Source: Thunnus maccoyii
Taxonomy: Eukaryota > Chordata > Actinopteri > Scombriformes > Scombridae
Length of the DNA stretch: 64,000 nt
Assembly: GCF_910596095.1 (NCBI RefSeq)
Contig: NC_056534.1
Span: forward strand, 8,308,990 to 8,372,989
Direction: 5' to 3'
Shown here: one piece after another, positions 45,701 through 57,718 of the stretch
Layout: every line of letters begins with the position of its first letter
Position numbering within the stretch: position 1 is the stretch's first letter
Notes under the pieces: generated by a model
Seen by the model: only the letters and a program-made list of their open reading frames with translations
Databases searched by the model: none
Told to the model about the DNA's origin: nothing
Program-made: the position numbers and the translations under genes

Positions 45701-48700
45701 GTTAAGTATTTTTAAATTTCTAATGTGTAATTATTGTGTAATTATTATGTGTTGTCATTATACAGACTGTGATTTACAGCTTCACAAGCGAGTCATATCA
45801 ACTCAAACACTAATCAGCAGTTCATGTTGTCTTTAATAAGACACACTGGTTACCAGCAGATCACCTCCATCACTGACTAAATCATAAGTCAGATAATGGA
45901 TTAATAACACTACAAAGAAAATGAAAATGAGGTTGAATCGGCACCTCTGAAATATATTTCATGTTGCCCAATAAGCTTACAAACTAAAGACAAATGTGCC
46001 ATCCTATAATATAACAGCAATAACAGACTGTAAGTTGGTTTATACTCACAGACTTCAAATGCGTCTGTCCATCACTGAGTCACTGAGTCACTTACAGTTA
46101 CACCATTGTTTTTTGAAATAAAGCATTTCTGTGTTCATGGTAAATAAAACAAAAGCAATATAACAAATAAATGTATGAATACAAACTTTACACACATGAA
46201 ACACACTGTATTAGGGTCATTTACATTTAGCATTAATGAGTAACTTGACAGTTACTGTATTAAAACTATATTTTGGGCTGTGGGTAAGTGAAATAATATA
46301 TAAAACATATAGAAAATAATCTTAACTCAACCCTTCTCACACCAGCACCATATAGTCTACACCTAAAATCTGGTGCAATGTATTTAAGTATTTTTATTAT
46401 TTCTTTTATGTGTACAGCACATTGAGTTACAACTACTGCATGAAAAGTGCAATACAAATAAATAAAGTTAAAGCGATGTTCATGTCTGATGGTAACTAGG
46501 CGACGTACAAATTAAAATCCCTCTAGCGTTTCATACCCGGTCCAGTCATATACCAGGTTTTGACCTAGTCTTGTGAACTTATGCATACAGGACCAGTGTG
46601 TATTGACTTTGGTATAAGAGCAGCAAACCTATTTCATAATGCTGGAGAGAACCTCTCAGAAGCACTACATCAAATGAACATATAGGAGTGGTACTGGGTA
46701 TCCGAATTATCAGAATATATGTGGTCGGAAGGGAATCTGTAGAGGTTGTTTTTTTTGCTTTTTCCATAGAATAAGAAGAAATAAAGGCTTTGTGCTTACA
46801 CAAATTATAGAGTTTTTTTAAAAATAGGTCAGTAAAATTGTCAGCAGACAAGATAAAAACGGAGTGGATTCTGTGCAGTTTGTTTTAGAGATATTGAATG
46901 GTGTGCTTCAGCTTACGTTTTAAACTCCCAGAATACAAAGTCTATAGCTTTAAGTTAATAGTACATGTGACTAGTCTCTTTGTGTTTCTGTCAGGTGTGC
47001 GGAGGAGATCCTCAAAGCAGACCCAGGCCAGCTCCAGGCTGAGGATTCTGTATATGGTGGGACGCCTCTCCACTGGGCCAAAACTGCTGAGGTGAGGAAC
47101 ATCAAGTGTTTTGTGGTTAGAATTAGTAGTCTGACTCTAGAGAAACCAAAGCATTGAAGCTTTGATAGGAGAATAATGGATCTATGACCTTTGATTACCT
47201 CTGTGAGCAAGCCCAAGTTTGAACAACATTTACAAAACTAATTTCATCCTGTACGAGTTTATGTCAATGCTTCCAATCAGAAATGCTGGCCCGTCATTGA
47301 GGCGTCCCACACCAAGACATGCAAGTTAGGCTTTAGGAAGAAGTAACAGGAGAAGTCCTGTTGTTCTGTCCATTTAATAAAGTCTTCCTCTCTCTGTGCC
47401 AGATGTGTCGTTTGCTGCTGGAGCATGGCTGTATGGTGAACTATCTCAGTAAGACCGGGGAGAGCGCCCTCCACATTCTGACCAAGAAGGGCCGCTTTGA
47501 GGCAGCCATGGTGTTACTCACCCACGGAGCCAACGCCAACCTGAAGGGACAGGACGGGAACACAGCTCTGCACCTCGCTATGAAGGTGAGTGTACGAGAT
47601 ATTACGCCTGCCTTGTTCTTATCTTCCAGGTGAAAACAATAATCTTACTGATAATCAAAGTGTTCATGAAAGGGAGGAGAAATGTCAAGGAGTGATTTTG
47701 CTAAGTGGTGGCAACACAGTATCGGTATGAGGGGAAAACACTAAGAGCTACGACTCAGATTACAGGAGATTTATCCTAAAAATCCCAAACAATAGGGAAA
47801 TTAAGTTGCACCACACATAAGGACAAACTTCACAGATCTGCTTTTCTGTAATGGGCAGCATGCTTACACTACAAGAACATCACACATCAATGATATATAT
47901 TAAAGAGAGCTGGATATTATCATTCTGCTATGGAAATGCAGACATTTTAAAAAATAATAATAATAATGCACCACTTGTGTGACACTGTGCTCATTAATTA
48001 GATGGACCACATGGAGTTGATCAAAGCTCTGATTGTATTTGGTGCTGATGTGGAGATCCACAACGACTTGGGAGAAACGCCTGGACTGATCGCTGCACGC
48101 ACTAGCAAAGGTAAGAGAGACATGAAGGATGGAAAGAGAGATATAAACTGTAAGGTATACAGAAGTTGAATCAGGAAAATAAGGAACAGAGTAGGAATTC
48201 TGAGTTAGGACAGTGAAAAGCTGTGTTATATTTATAGAACTTAATGTGACCGACCTAACACGCCTGTTTGTTCTAGTTTAATCAGATTATAACATGTTAA
48301 CCCATAGTCTCATTTAACAGCATGTATTCCAATGTAGATGGTAAAGCTGATGCATGAAAATGGTTGTTATGATAAAATGAAACAATCTTTAGTGCCTTGT
48401 CTCTAAATATAAAGACCAGTTGTACCGCTCTTGCTACTAATTCATTGTTTTGTGACTGTTTAGAAGCAGCATGGTTACAAAGCTTGCAGCATTTCTTTTT
48501 AAAGGTGCATCATGCAACTTTACCATGGATGATGTAAAAACACCACACACTCCATTGTACATTTGTAGCATATGTATAAAGCTTTGATTTGATCATTTCC
48601 AGCTACTCAGTGATTTCAGAGCTCGCTCTCTGATCTGTAAGGGGATTTTGTGGAACCAAAACTTCTCAGTTGATGTAGCTCCAGTCTCCTTCTCCATCTG

Positions 48701-49947
48701 CACATGTTTTACCTGCTCAACAAAAGAGGGCAGCACTTACAAAACATTTCAGTTGCAAAAGCTGAACAACATTTACATTACCATGCAAAAGGCAAAATAA
48801 TTTGACATTTCAGTGATTTCTAATAAAGGTCTGTGCATTGTTTCTACTGGATCTGTCCTGAGATTATTATATGAGCATAATTGTTGTTTTCACATGGAGA
48901 CAATTGTGTCTGAAACCGCATACTCGATGCTCTGAAGCAGAAAAGATGGTAAATGGAGTCTGCTGTCATTTATTGATTTTTGTAAATGCATGATAATTGC
49001 TAACATCCTGCTTACATTCTTGCTTTCTCTCTCTGTCTCTTATCTATCACCCTCTATCTCTTCTTCTCTGCTTTTTGTGGTGTTTGTGCATGTCTAACTC
49101 CATTTGCGTGCATGTGTGTGTGTGTTTTTTTCGTTAAAACGAAAGGTCCGAATAGAAAGATACTGCTGGACATGCTGTGTAGTGTAGGGGTCCAGCGGTG
49201 CCTCCCCCCCTCCCCTGCCAGTCCTCCCCCCATCTCCAACAAGGCCCCACCTCCAGGCATAGGTAACACCAACGTCCCATCCTCTGCCTCCCCTTCACTG
49301 CACTCTGTTTGAATGTTTCTCTCATCTACAGAATATGTCTCTGTTTGAGCTCTTTTACATTTTCTATAACTTTTTACATTTACTGTATTTTTTAGTTTGC
49401 TGATTAGTGAAAAAAATGATTTGTGTGCAATTTAAGAATAATCCTTAATCCTTAAAATACCAAATAACAAAAAGAAGGAATGTGTGGAAAGTATTTAACA
49501 GAAAGAGGTTATTTTTTCAGTGCTATATTTGAATTATGACTTGATTAAACAAGTGACTCAACAAGATCTGAATTTGACAGTATGAGAGTGAGAAGCTCTT
49601 GTAAATTAAATAAGATAAAGCAAGTATCCTTACATGAAAGCAACATGCATGCATATCTACTTGACATTCTTGGTATAACTCCCCTGTGGCTTGTAGAAAA
49701 CCCAGTGACCCCTTTCCTTTTCCATCCTTTGTACATGAATTTGATCAATACTGTTGCCATGTGTTGGTCCCACACCAATAGCTGTTATGATTGGCTCACA
49801 GGGTTTGAGGACATCATGTTCGTGGGGGCTGCAGTCACTGCAATGAGCAGAGGCACATCTGAAGTGGACGGGCCCAAAACGGGGAAAAGGAAGTGAGTAT
49901 GTTTGTAATTCCACAGTTCCCCGTCTGTTTTTCATGGTTAAAGCAAG

Positions 49948-50466
49948 ACTATGTAACTTCTGCTGAGCAGCAGCAACAGCAGCCTCTGCTGCCACAAGTG
50001 GTAATTAAAAGACGCTGGTGCATTTTATTCTGTTGATATCTGAGCAGTGAGGATACCGCACTACTGTAACGTGAGGGAACACTATTTGAAGGGGAACAGA
50101 CTTCAACACTTGCTGTATCTAGACTGCAAGTGTGGCATGAGCAGCAACCCACAGCACCTGTGTTCTAAAATGTAGCTGCTAACAGCTAGCGTTATACTGA
50201 CCGACTTATGTTGCGATCCACATCATCTTCACACACCACGGAAAATACAGTCTGGTGGCCGCTAGTATGTAACTTAATTCTATTGATAACGATATAGCTA
50301 CATATTGGTGAGATAACACGTGATTATAATTCACCAAAGGGCTCATCAGGCACGCCAGCTGTCGCTTATTAGCTGAACACCCACCTGCCAGTACTCATAG
50401 AACTGGAGTTACATCCAGGTAACTACTATTTCTTGTGGGGGATCGTACCCGCTCAACCCAAGTTAT
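49948..50466. mobile_element. Truncated copy of the MITE-like element in pla2g6 copy B
   Basis: The left terminal repeat ACTATGTAACTT and its GCAAG flank are intact at 49943-49959. The right end stops at CCCAAGTT, and sequence that lies about 100 bp further on in copy A follows directly. The internal fold-back of copy A is absent. Confidence 0.5.
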
Positions 50467-51566
50467 TTTAAGGTAAATAGTTGTATAATGTTGCTTTAAA
50501 GTAAAGTTTGTCTCATATTTTGTCCAAGAATTCTGCGCATCTGGCTATGTGGTAGTATGTGGTGTAAAGGATAATGAATAATAATAACAAAGTTGTGTTT
50601 TTAAAAATATATTATTATTACTTTAACGTGAAAACATGTTATTTGTATGTGTTTCTGTCTTAGATGAGACAAAAAGTTCTGGTGTAAAAAAAGTGATATC
50701 TCCTCTCCTCTGCAGGATGGAAAGACTGCTGTGTCTAGATGGTGGAGAGCTCTTCGACTGGGTGGCTGGCACGAGCACTGGAGGGATTCTGGCCCTCGCT
50801 ATAATCCATGGTAAGTGTGTTTTTCTTTCTGCTTCCAAGAGTTTTCATACCCTAGCATCAAAACTATAATGGCGTCTCTTCAATGTGTAGGAAAGTCCAT
50901 GGAGTACCTTCGCTGCCTGTACTTCAGGATGAAAGAGCAGGTGTTCAAAGGGTCACGACCCTATGAATCAGCACCACTGGAGGATTTCCTGAAGAAAGAA
51001 TTTGGAAAGAACACCAAGATGACAGACGTCCAATACCCCAGGTAACTGTTCATGTCAAACTTATTGAAGTCCTTTCATCCTAGAAGAAATATGTTTTTGT
51101 CGTTGTTACTTCACTTGAATGTTTGAGCTTCACTTAACAGAATGATGTATGTGCAGAGTTTGACACTAGAAGACTGTTTTCACATTCAACTGCTGAAGCT
51201 GGAAAGTTTCTGTGTTAATTGAAAAGTTGTGTACATATGAGCATAATTTGTGACATCACAACTAGTTTGCTAATTCTGGTCCAATACGCACTTACACAAG
51301 TGTGATGAGGAGATTTGAAACCTTCAGTGCACATACAGTGAGAATGGACTTTTCAGTGAAGTAGGAGATGTCTTGAAATAAAAAATATTTGCATATTCAT
51401 AGAGTCTGGACTTTTCAGTGAGGTAGAAAGAGTAGATGTCATTTTAAGAATTTCTAACCACATCAGACACATTTTTATGTCTTAACACAAGTCTGAAGGG
51501 GATTTTAGGGTTAAATGTGTCCACTAGGCAATAGGCAGAAAAGTGTAAAAAGGCAATAGAGACACT

Positions 51567-51760
51567 AGTCAGGCGATCACCAGAGTCAGTAGGATGTGTC
51601 CTCTGGGGACAATGGAGACCTGTTCAAAATGTCATGCCAATCTGTTCAGTAGTTATTGAGATATTTCATTCTGGACCAAGTGGAGAGAAAGAAAGAATGA
51701 GTGACAGACCTCACCATCCCTTGAACAATGCTGCTAGCATGGCTAAAAACTAGTAGTAGA
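51567..51760. repeat. Dispersed teleost repeat in pla2g6 copy B intron 7
   Basis: Same family as 8760-8975, but its first ~50 bp are missing. It begins at GTCAGGCGATCACCAGAGTC and ends near CTAGCATGGCTAAAAAC. Confidence 0.5.
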
Positions 51761-54700
51761 GGATCCAGAATCTGTAAATGAACTAATTTTGGTGTCAAAG
51801 TGCTGGTTTTTCAGGTTTTGATCAGAATGTCTTGACAAACACTTTTATTATGAACAAAAGCTGAGATATCTGACTAAAATTAACCCTTTTATGTTAAACT
51901 CACATCTACTCTATTATCTTTTCACTCATTCATTTGTTCTTGTACAGGGTGATGGTGACCAGTGTTCTGGCTGACAGACATCCAGGAGAACTGCACATCT
52001 TCAGGAACTATGACCCTCCCTCCGTCCACAGAGAGCCCCCGTATGCAACCACGGCCACGTTCGAGCCTCTCACTGTCCCACAAGGTACTAGACCTACTGC
52101 ACTAGTGCTCAAATGTTTTAATGAATGGTGGGTGGTGGTGTGTGTTGCTGTCTGCCACAGTTTCCCTCATGTTGCCACCAGATGGTGACATAGTAAAGTA
52201 TTTTCTAACTCTACACATGGTGGTAAATTATACTCAGTTCATTCAGGATTATATATTTATTTAGAAAACGAAGCCTGAGAAGTCCATTTGTGTTGTGTTG
52301 TTTGAGTGGCAACCATGTTGTTGTTACAGGAAGGGAGAATGAGGATGTGTTGATAGTAGGATACACAGTGGAGCCAACCAGAAAGCGTAGGAAGGTGACA
52401 GCTGAAGGTGTGTTTATGAGTGAGAAACAAAGGAACAGGTTCACAAAGAACTTAACTTGGTCAGTCACAAAATTACCTCACAAACTCCCATTTGTTCACG
52501 TATAAATATTATCCAGAATACATGCTTTTGAATACTTTAAATAGCAAAGCAGCAAAAAACATGTTTCAGCCCCACACCCTTTTCAACATGGATGAATGTG
52601 TTTACTTCTTCACTGTTTAAAACTCGGTTATTGATACACAGTGACATTTTGGCACATTTCACTTTGTACTTAAGCTTGCACCCAGAATGATAAACTAGTC
52701 GATTAGATTGATTGTTTCATGCCTTTTTAAAATCTTAATATCAGAACAACTTGTGTGGCGAGCTGCCCGCTCCAGTGGTGCTGCCCCCACCTACTTCCGA
52801 CCGATGGGCCGCTTTCTGGACGGAGGGCTATTGGCCAACAACCCGACACTAGACGCCATGTCAGAAATCCATCAGTACAACAAAGCCTTAAAAGCAGAGG
52901 TAGGTAACCTAACACCTTAATTATCTAGTCCACCTTTGATCGTCTGTTAACTGCACGTTTAAACATGGATTTTAAAAAAAAATCAAATAATGTGTCATCT
53001 CTCTTTTTAACTCTTCTCTCTCAGGGCCATGGGACGGAGGTCAAGAAGCTGGGTATAGTGGTCTCCCTTGGAACTGGTAAGCCACACAGTTGTGTCTGCA
53101 ATGGCAAATAATGTAATTCACACTAACTTTTCTACATGCAAAACCAATGGTCACTTAGTTTAGTTAGCTTAGTTTATGTCTTACCCCATCTTCACTATTC
53201 AACATGAGTCTATTAAAGTATAAGGCTGGTGGTTTTCTATATTTTTATTATTGTAAACAAATCTAATGTGCAGAGTCAAACCAACAACGAACCTATCCTA
53301 CTTACAAGTATTGTCTGTGTATCCAAAGCCTAATATATCATATTCCTCTGTGACATAGACCTCTGTTGTTCTCCAAAAAATATTAAAAACATGTCAATGA
53401 GCCACACCGCTGTGAGTGACATGTTCCTTCCCCCCGAAGGCAATAGTTACTGTAGTTTGTTTAGAAACGGCTCCAAAGATTAATAACAGCAGTAACATTT
53501 TCAGTCTCAGGAGAGACGTTCCTTGTAATGCAGGTCCTACTGAGCGTGATGCATGCTAATGCATTGTGCTAAGGTGACTCTGTTTACAGTGCTTCACCAG
53601 CTTGTTGTGCTAGATGTCACAACCTCTTGACTTTGTAAATTTCAGTGCAAAGTCAAGAGATGATGACACGTCAAGATGAAAGGTCAATATGAAGTGTTCT
53701 TAATGACAACAGGGGAGCTCAGAGTATTAAGATGTATCAGGCTTTGGATAAACACACAATACTTGTAAGTAGGATCAGTTCATTGTTGGTTCGGCTCTGC
53801 ACATGAGATTTGTTGACAATAGGAAAACTATTGATTATTATTATTATTGCATAGATTAGAGGATGATGATTCAATTGCTGTTGGGGGGGGGGGAGTGATT
53901 TACATCCCTAACTCCTACTATGTTTGTACCTTGCTTTGACCACTGAACTAAACAATAAACATTAACACAACTCATTGTGAGTAACTAAATTTAGAAACTC
54001 CTCCTGCTCCTCCAGCTGTACAGTATCTGTGCTCCTGTGTGTCTCCAGGTAAACCTCCTCAGGTGGTGGTGAGCTCTGTGGATGTTTTCCGGCCTTCTAA
54101 TCCTCTGGAGCTGGCCAAGAGCTTTGTAGGAGCCAAAGAGCTGGGCAAGATGCTGGTGGACTGTGTGAGTACAGTTGGAGCACCTGCTTTTTAAATTTAC
54201 CTTGTTCCTTGTGTAAATCAATGAGTGCTTGATGCTCATCATCCACAGCTGAAACTATATGTTTTTTCATATTAATTCATCCTGCCAGAGTTGTGTTTTC
54301 CACTTTTTGTGAAGCCTTTTAATATTCCTGATATTTTGGACATGACAACCAGTATCAATAACATTTCAGAAAGTGTCTCTAAATCTAAAATTTCTTCTCT
54401 CTCTCTGACTGGACAGTGTACAGATTCTGATGGCTGTGCAGTTGACAGAGCAAGAGCCTGGTGTGAAATGATCGACACCATCTACCACAGGTCAGCTGAC
54501 CATGAATCTGCAGCACTTCAGTTCTTTATTTACTGCTGTCTCTGCTCTCTGTTTTAACTCCAGCTGGCAAAGAGTAAATGATTATCTGCTATGTTCCTGG
54601 CCTAAACTAGACATCACTGCAGCTCTATAACATCATAGACAGTATAACTTTACCACCCAACACCATCTGGCTTGAAGCTCGGGTGAAGCTCAGCTTGAGT

Positions 54701-54853
54701 GACCCACATTGTTACAGCCTGAGATGCATGTTGATCAAGTTTGTTTCTGTTTGTGTTTGTCAAATGGGCATTTATAGTATTCATGGTTGGTCTATTATCT
54801 CTAATGTACTTTAAAACTATGTAAGATTCACTATTTATTCATTGTCTTTTGTA

Positions 54854-54883
54854 CATCGGCTCAAGTAACCCCTTGAGCCGATG
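54854..54883. other. Deletion junction with inverted filler (perfect 12-bp arms)
   Basis: CATCGGCTCAAG (54854-54865) and CTTGAGCCGATG (54872-54883) are exact reverse complements around a 6-nt spacer. The junction replaces about 357 bp of copy A (near 12105-12461) that holds the acceptor, terminal exon, stop codon and first part of the 3'UTR. The left arm has no counterpart in copy A, so it is filler copied from the right flank. Confidence 0.85.
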
Positions 54884-55810
54884 TGACCACAGTGACTTTC
54901 ATATTTACACTCAAATGTCAGTACACGATAGCAAATGTATAAAACATGGCAGAGACTGAAATCTAACAGGAAAACAACTGACAGGATGTCGCCTATTGGA
55001 AGACAAGTTATGTAGCATCTTATGACCTTATCACTGACCTTATCAAGTTTAATGTGTTTGTATATAAACCACTGAATTAGAGTGTGGAGTTTCCCTCCTT
55101 TGGTATGTGAATACAGGGGAACTGTAGGAGGAAGTGGTTCCAACTAAATCATACTAAGATCAGTATACACTGTGACTGTGATAGTGTCAGTTTATTGTCA
55201 CCCTCTCCCTCTCTATATTGTTGCTTGAGAAGATTTTGAATCCAGTTCTCATTGGTTATGATAAAACCATAACGCCCTTCGTCATCCTTCATTTTGTTGT
55301 TCCTCTTTTTTTTTTTTTTTTACCCAAGTAGCTGCAAAGACAATGTACAGACATATTACTTAAGGCCATATCAGAAGGACCCTACAGTAGCGCAACAAAA
55401 TCTGCAATATACTGTAACACAGCTTGGACGATGGTGATGATGAACCAGATCTGCCTTATGTGTCTGGGGCCCAAATTTGTACTGTTTTCTTTCATTCACA
55501 TCACACTGTCATGCCTTTTTATAGGTTATTTAGACTTTAAACATAACCTCACTCCCATTGCTAACTTGCTTGCACACTGTACACTTGTTACAACCTTTCA
55601 TAAAGGTATCTTGAACAAATATTTAACATGTACAACTGGAATTATACACTTGAATTATAAACTTACTTGAAAGACAAAGAAACAATACTGCACTGGTGTT
55701 TGTACAACCTAAACTAGAAGTAACAAATTATTTACAAATGTCTTTTTTTGTATATGGATTAATTACCAAAGTGTATACTGGTATGGTAATAAAATATATT
55801 AATATGGACT
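54884..55810 (+). other. Former 3'UTR of pla2g6 copy B with polyadenylation signal
   Basis: Colinear with 12473-13410. AATAAA is at 55788-55793. With the terminal exon gone it is no longer attached to a stop codon in the original frame. Confidence 0.4.
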
Positions 55811-57718
55811 TCAGTTGTGTCCATGACTGTTTTGTTTCTTTGTTGTGCACTTGATTTTCAGCCGACATGTTATTTAACTCAGCACGGGTAAGATTAGATC
55901 CCTGTTTTATTAATTAAATGCTGTGTGACCATTGAACAATTCAGAGCATCAGTTAAAGTAAGTCAACTTTATTTAAAGGTACAATCCATAGTAAAGAAAA
56001 GGGTCATCCCACCATCAAAACTCAAAACATACAATTGCATTTAACTTTTGCATTCAACTTAGTTGAAAGACCCTTTAAGAAAAGCATTAAAGACAACAAC
56101 TGCTAAAAAGCTTTAATTATTCTCTGATGCTTTGTAAGAGAAAGTAAAACCATTTTTTAATTGTAATGTCACATTGTGTTAAACAAAGAAATTCCGATTT
56201 CATTTTCATCTTTAATGGAAACCTGTAATTATGAATTATTAACCATTTCATGGTTAGTCCAATATCCTTTTTTATAATCACGTGTTTTAGCAATTATACA
56301 ATAGTACTTTGATCAAAATGTTGCGAGACATTAACATTACCTTTCAATCAATAATGTGACAATTTCAAAATTTCTGCTATCACCATGGCAACTGCTGTAA
56401 TGTTATGTCCGAAAAATATATACCTTTAGCTGCTCTTAACGAAACAAACAAACAAGAGAACACAAAACAAAAACTGACATACAAAATATGACCACTAAAG
56501 CTAATGTTAGTTAAGTTTGCTAATTAGCATGACTCATTGGCAACAAAGGTATCAACGCAGACAAATAATGTTGGATGAGTTTTTTTTCATGAGCCATACA
56601 TTATCATATTAAATACAGCAAAAGTTACCCATATAAGTTTTAACACAAACTAATAGCACAAGTAAGTTAAAGTAATTTTACAGGAAAAAGTAGCTAATTT
56701 GCTTTAGCAACACAAAGAAGGCTGTAGCTTTTCAGTGCGTTGGTTTTACCTAGCATAGCTACTGCTAGCTAGCATATTTATATGAAATAGCTTACCATGA
56801 GTCATTTAATACAATGGCTCTCCTATAATGGCTACCAGTGAATCTTGCTCTTCAAATTTTTCCATTTTGTGAATAAATATAAAAGGCAAGAGAGGCAAAA
56901 ATTTTTGATTTTTGTTGTCAGTGTCAGAGATGTGTTTTTTGGTAATTTTCAAGATATTTACCAGGTATGATTGTGTCCTACTGGACTGCACTGACTGAAA
57001 TATTTTCATAACTTTACAAAACTGTGTCCTTATTATGTTTTACAGAAGTGGTTAAAGGATTTTTTTTCTGTGTATTGAAGAGCATTAGGTAGTCCAACTC
57101 TTGTATGTTGACACTATGAAAGTCTGCTCAACATTTCATGGCAATAGTGAAATTACTGTATTGAGTTAAAATGGTTTAACAGGATGTCTTGTAAAAGGTC
57201 CTTGTTTCTATGGATGTCCATCACTGCCAGTGTGCTCCTGAGGTGCTCGCTCATGTAAGACCAGAAACATATCCCTTTGTACATCATGAAGGAAGGTTAC
57301 ATTCATTCTCTTGAAGTTTTTGTTTGCTGTGTAATTTTAGGGATCCACCATCTGGCCATTTACCTGAAAAAAAAGAAAAAAGAAAAGAATAAGTGTAATG
57401 AGGGTTCATTATGTTTCAAAATAGGCTATTTATAAATAAACAAGAAAAGCGATTTTTCTCAGTTGATGCAGTCTCGTCATACGTCTCACAATCTTTAACT
57501 ACATTCTAGTAACCTTTTAAGCAAGTTTCATGAAAATCTGATCATTGGTGTGTTCAGTGATCATCAATGTAGACTTTAAACACCACAGTGAAAGAACCTA
57601 ACCCACAAGTTTTATCAAAACAGTACCAGTAGGGTCTGAGATATCATATAGTCCAACCTGTAACAAGCTACATAATTCTTATTTCCCTCAAATATAATCA
57701 GTTGTAATGAAGAGATGC
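55811..57718. other. Intergenic spacer, second module
   Basis: Counterpart of 13411-15251. No supported gene. An insertion of about 75 bp near 57030-57105 is absent from the first module. Confidence 0.5.

Larger units (their letters stand above)
38360..46057 (-). pseudogene. Type-2 CD22-like Ig receptor, 5'-truncated
   Basis: The 3' half of a receptor gene on the minus strand: V-type exon 44326-44667, C2-set plus transmembrane exon 40426-40765 (helix around AVVALLVITPLFVFLWI), basic exon 40284-40329, tail exon 38360-38554. Phases join through all four. The next upstream Ig exon survives only as its donor-proximal ~8 bases at 46050-46057, where pla2g6-linked sequence begins. The signal peptide and first domains are therefore gone, and I see no promoter. 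The tail has cysteine at both ITIM positions (LHCSRV, VACAVV) and a YxN motif (LYANV). Each remaining exon is open, so loss of the 5' half may be the main defect. The ~3.5-kb intron between the V-type and C2 exons is filled with repeats. Confidence 0.62.
46995..54490 (+). pseudogene. pla2g6: pla2g6-like phospholipase copy B, catalytic loop and last exon missing
   Basis: Twelve exons: 46995-47091, 47403-47585, 48002-48110, 49146-49262, 49802-49892, 50716-50810, 50891-51041, 51948-52084, 52745-52899, 53025-53076, 54049-54164, 54417-54490. Phases join for about 458 open codons, starting with [20 protein letters not shown], so the first exon is in frame here, unlike copy A. Exon 6 is 95 nt against 164: an in-frame 69-bp deletion fuses LLCLDGG to ELFDW. 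This removes 23 residues that include the glycine-rich oxyanion loop and the helix before GTSTG. The nucleophile GTSTG and the DGG motif remain. The terminal exon (12106-12250 in copy A) is absent. From knowledge of the patatin fold I expect no catalysis. The upstream N-terminal ankyrin exons and promoter are also absent, as in copy A. Confidence 0.75.
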
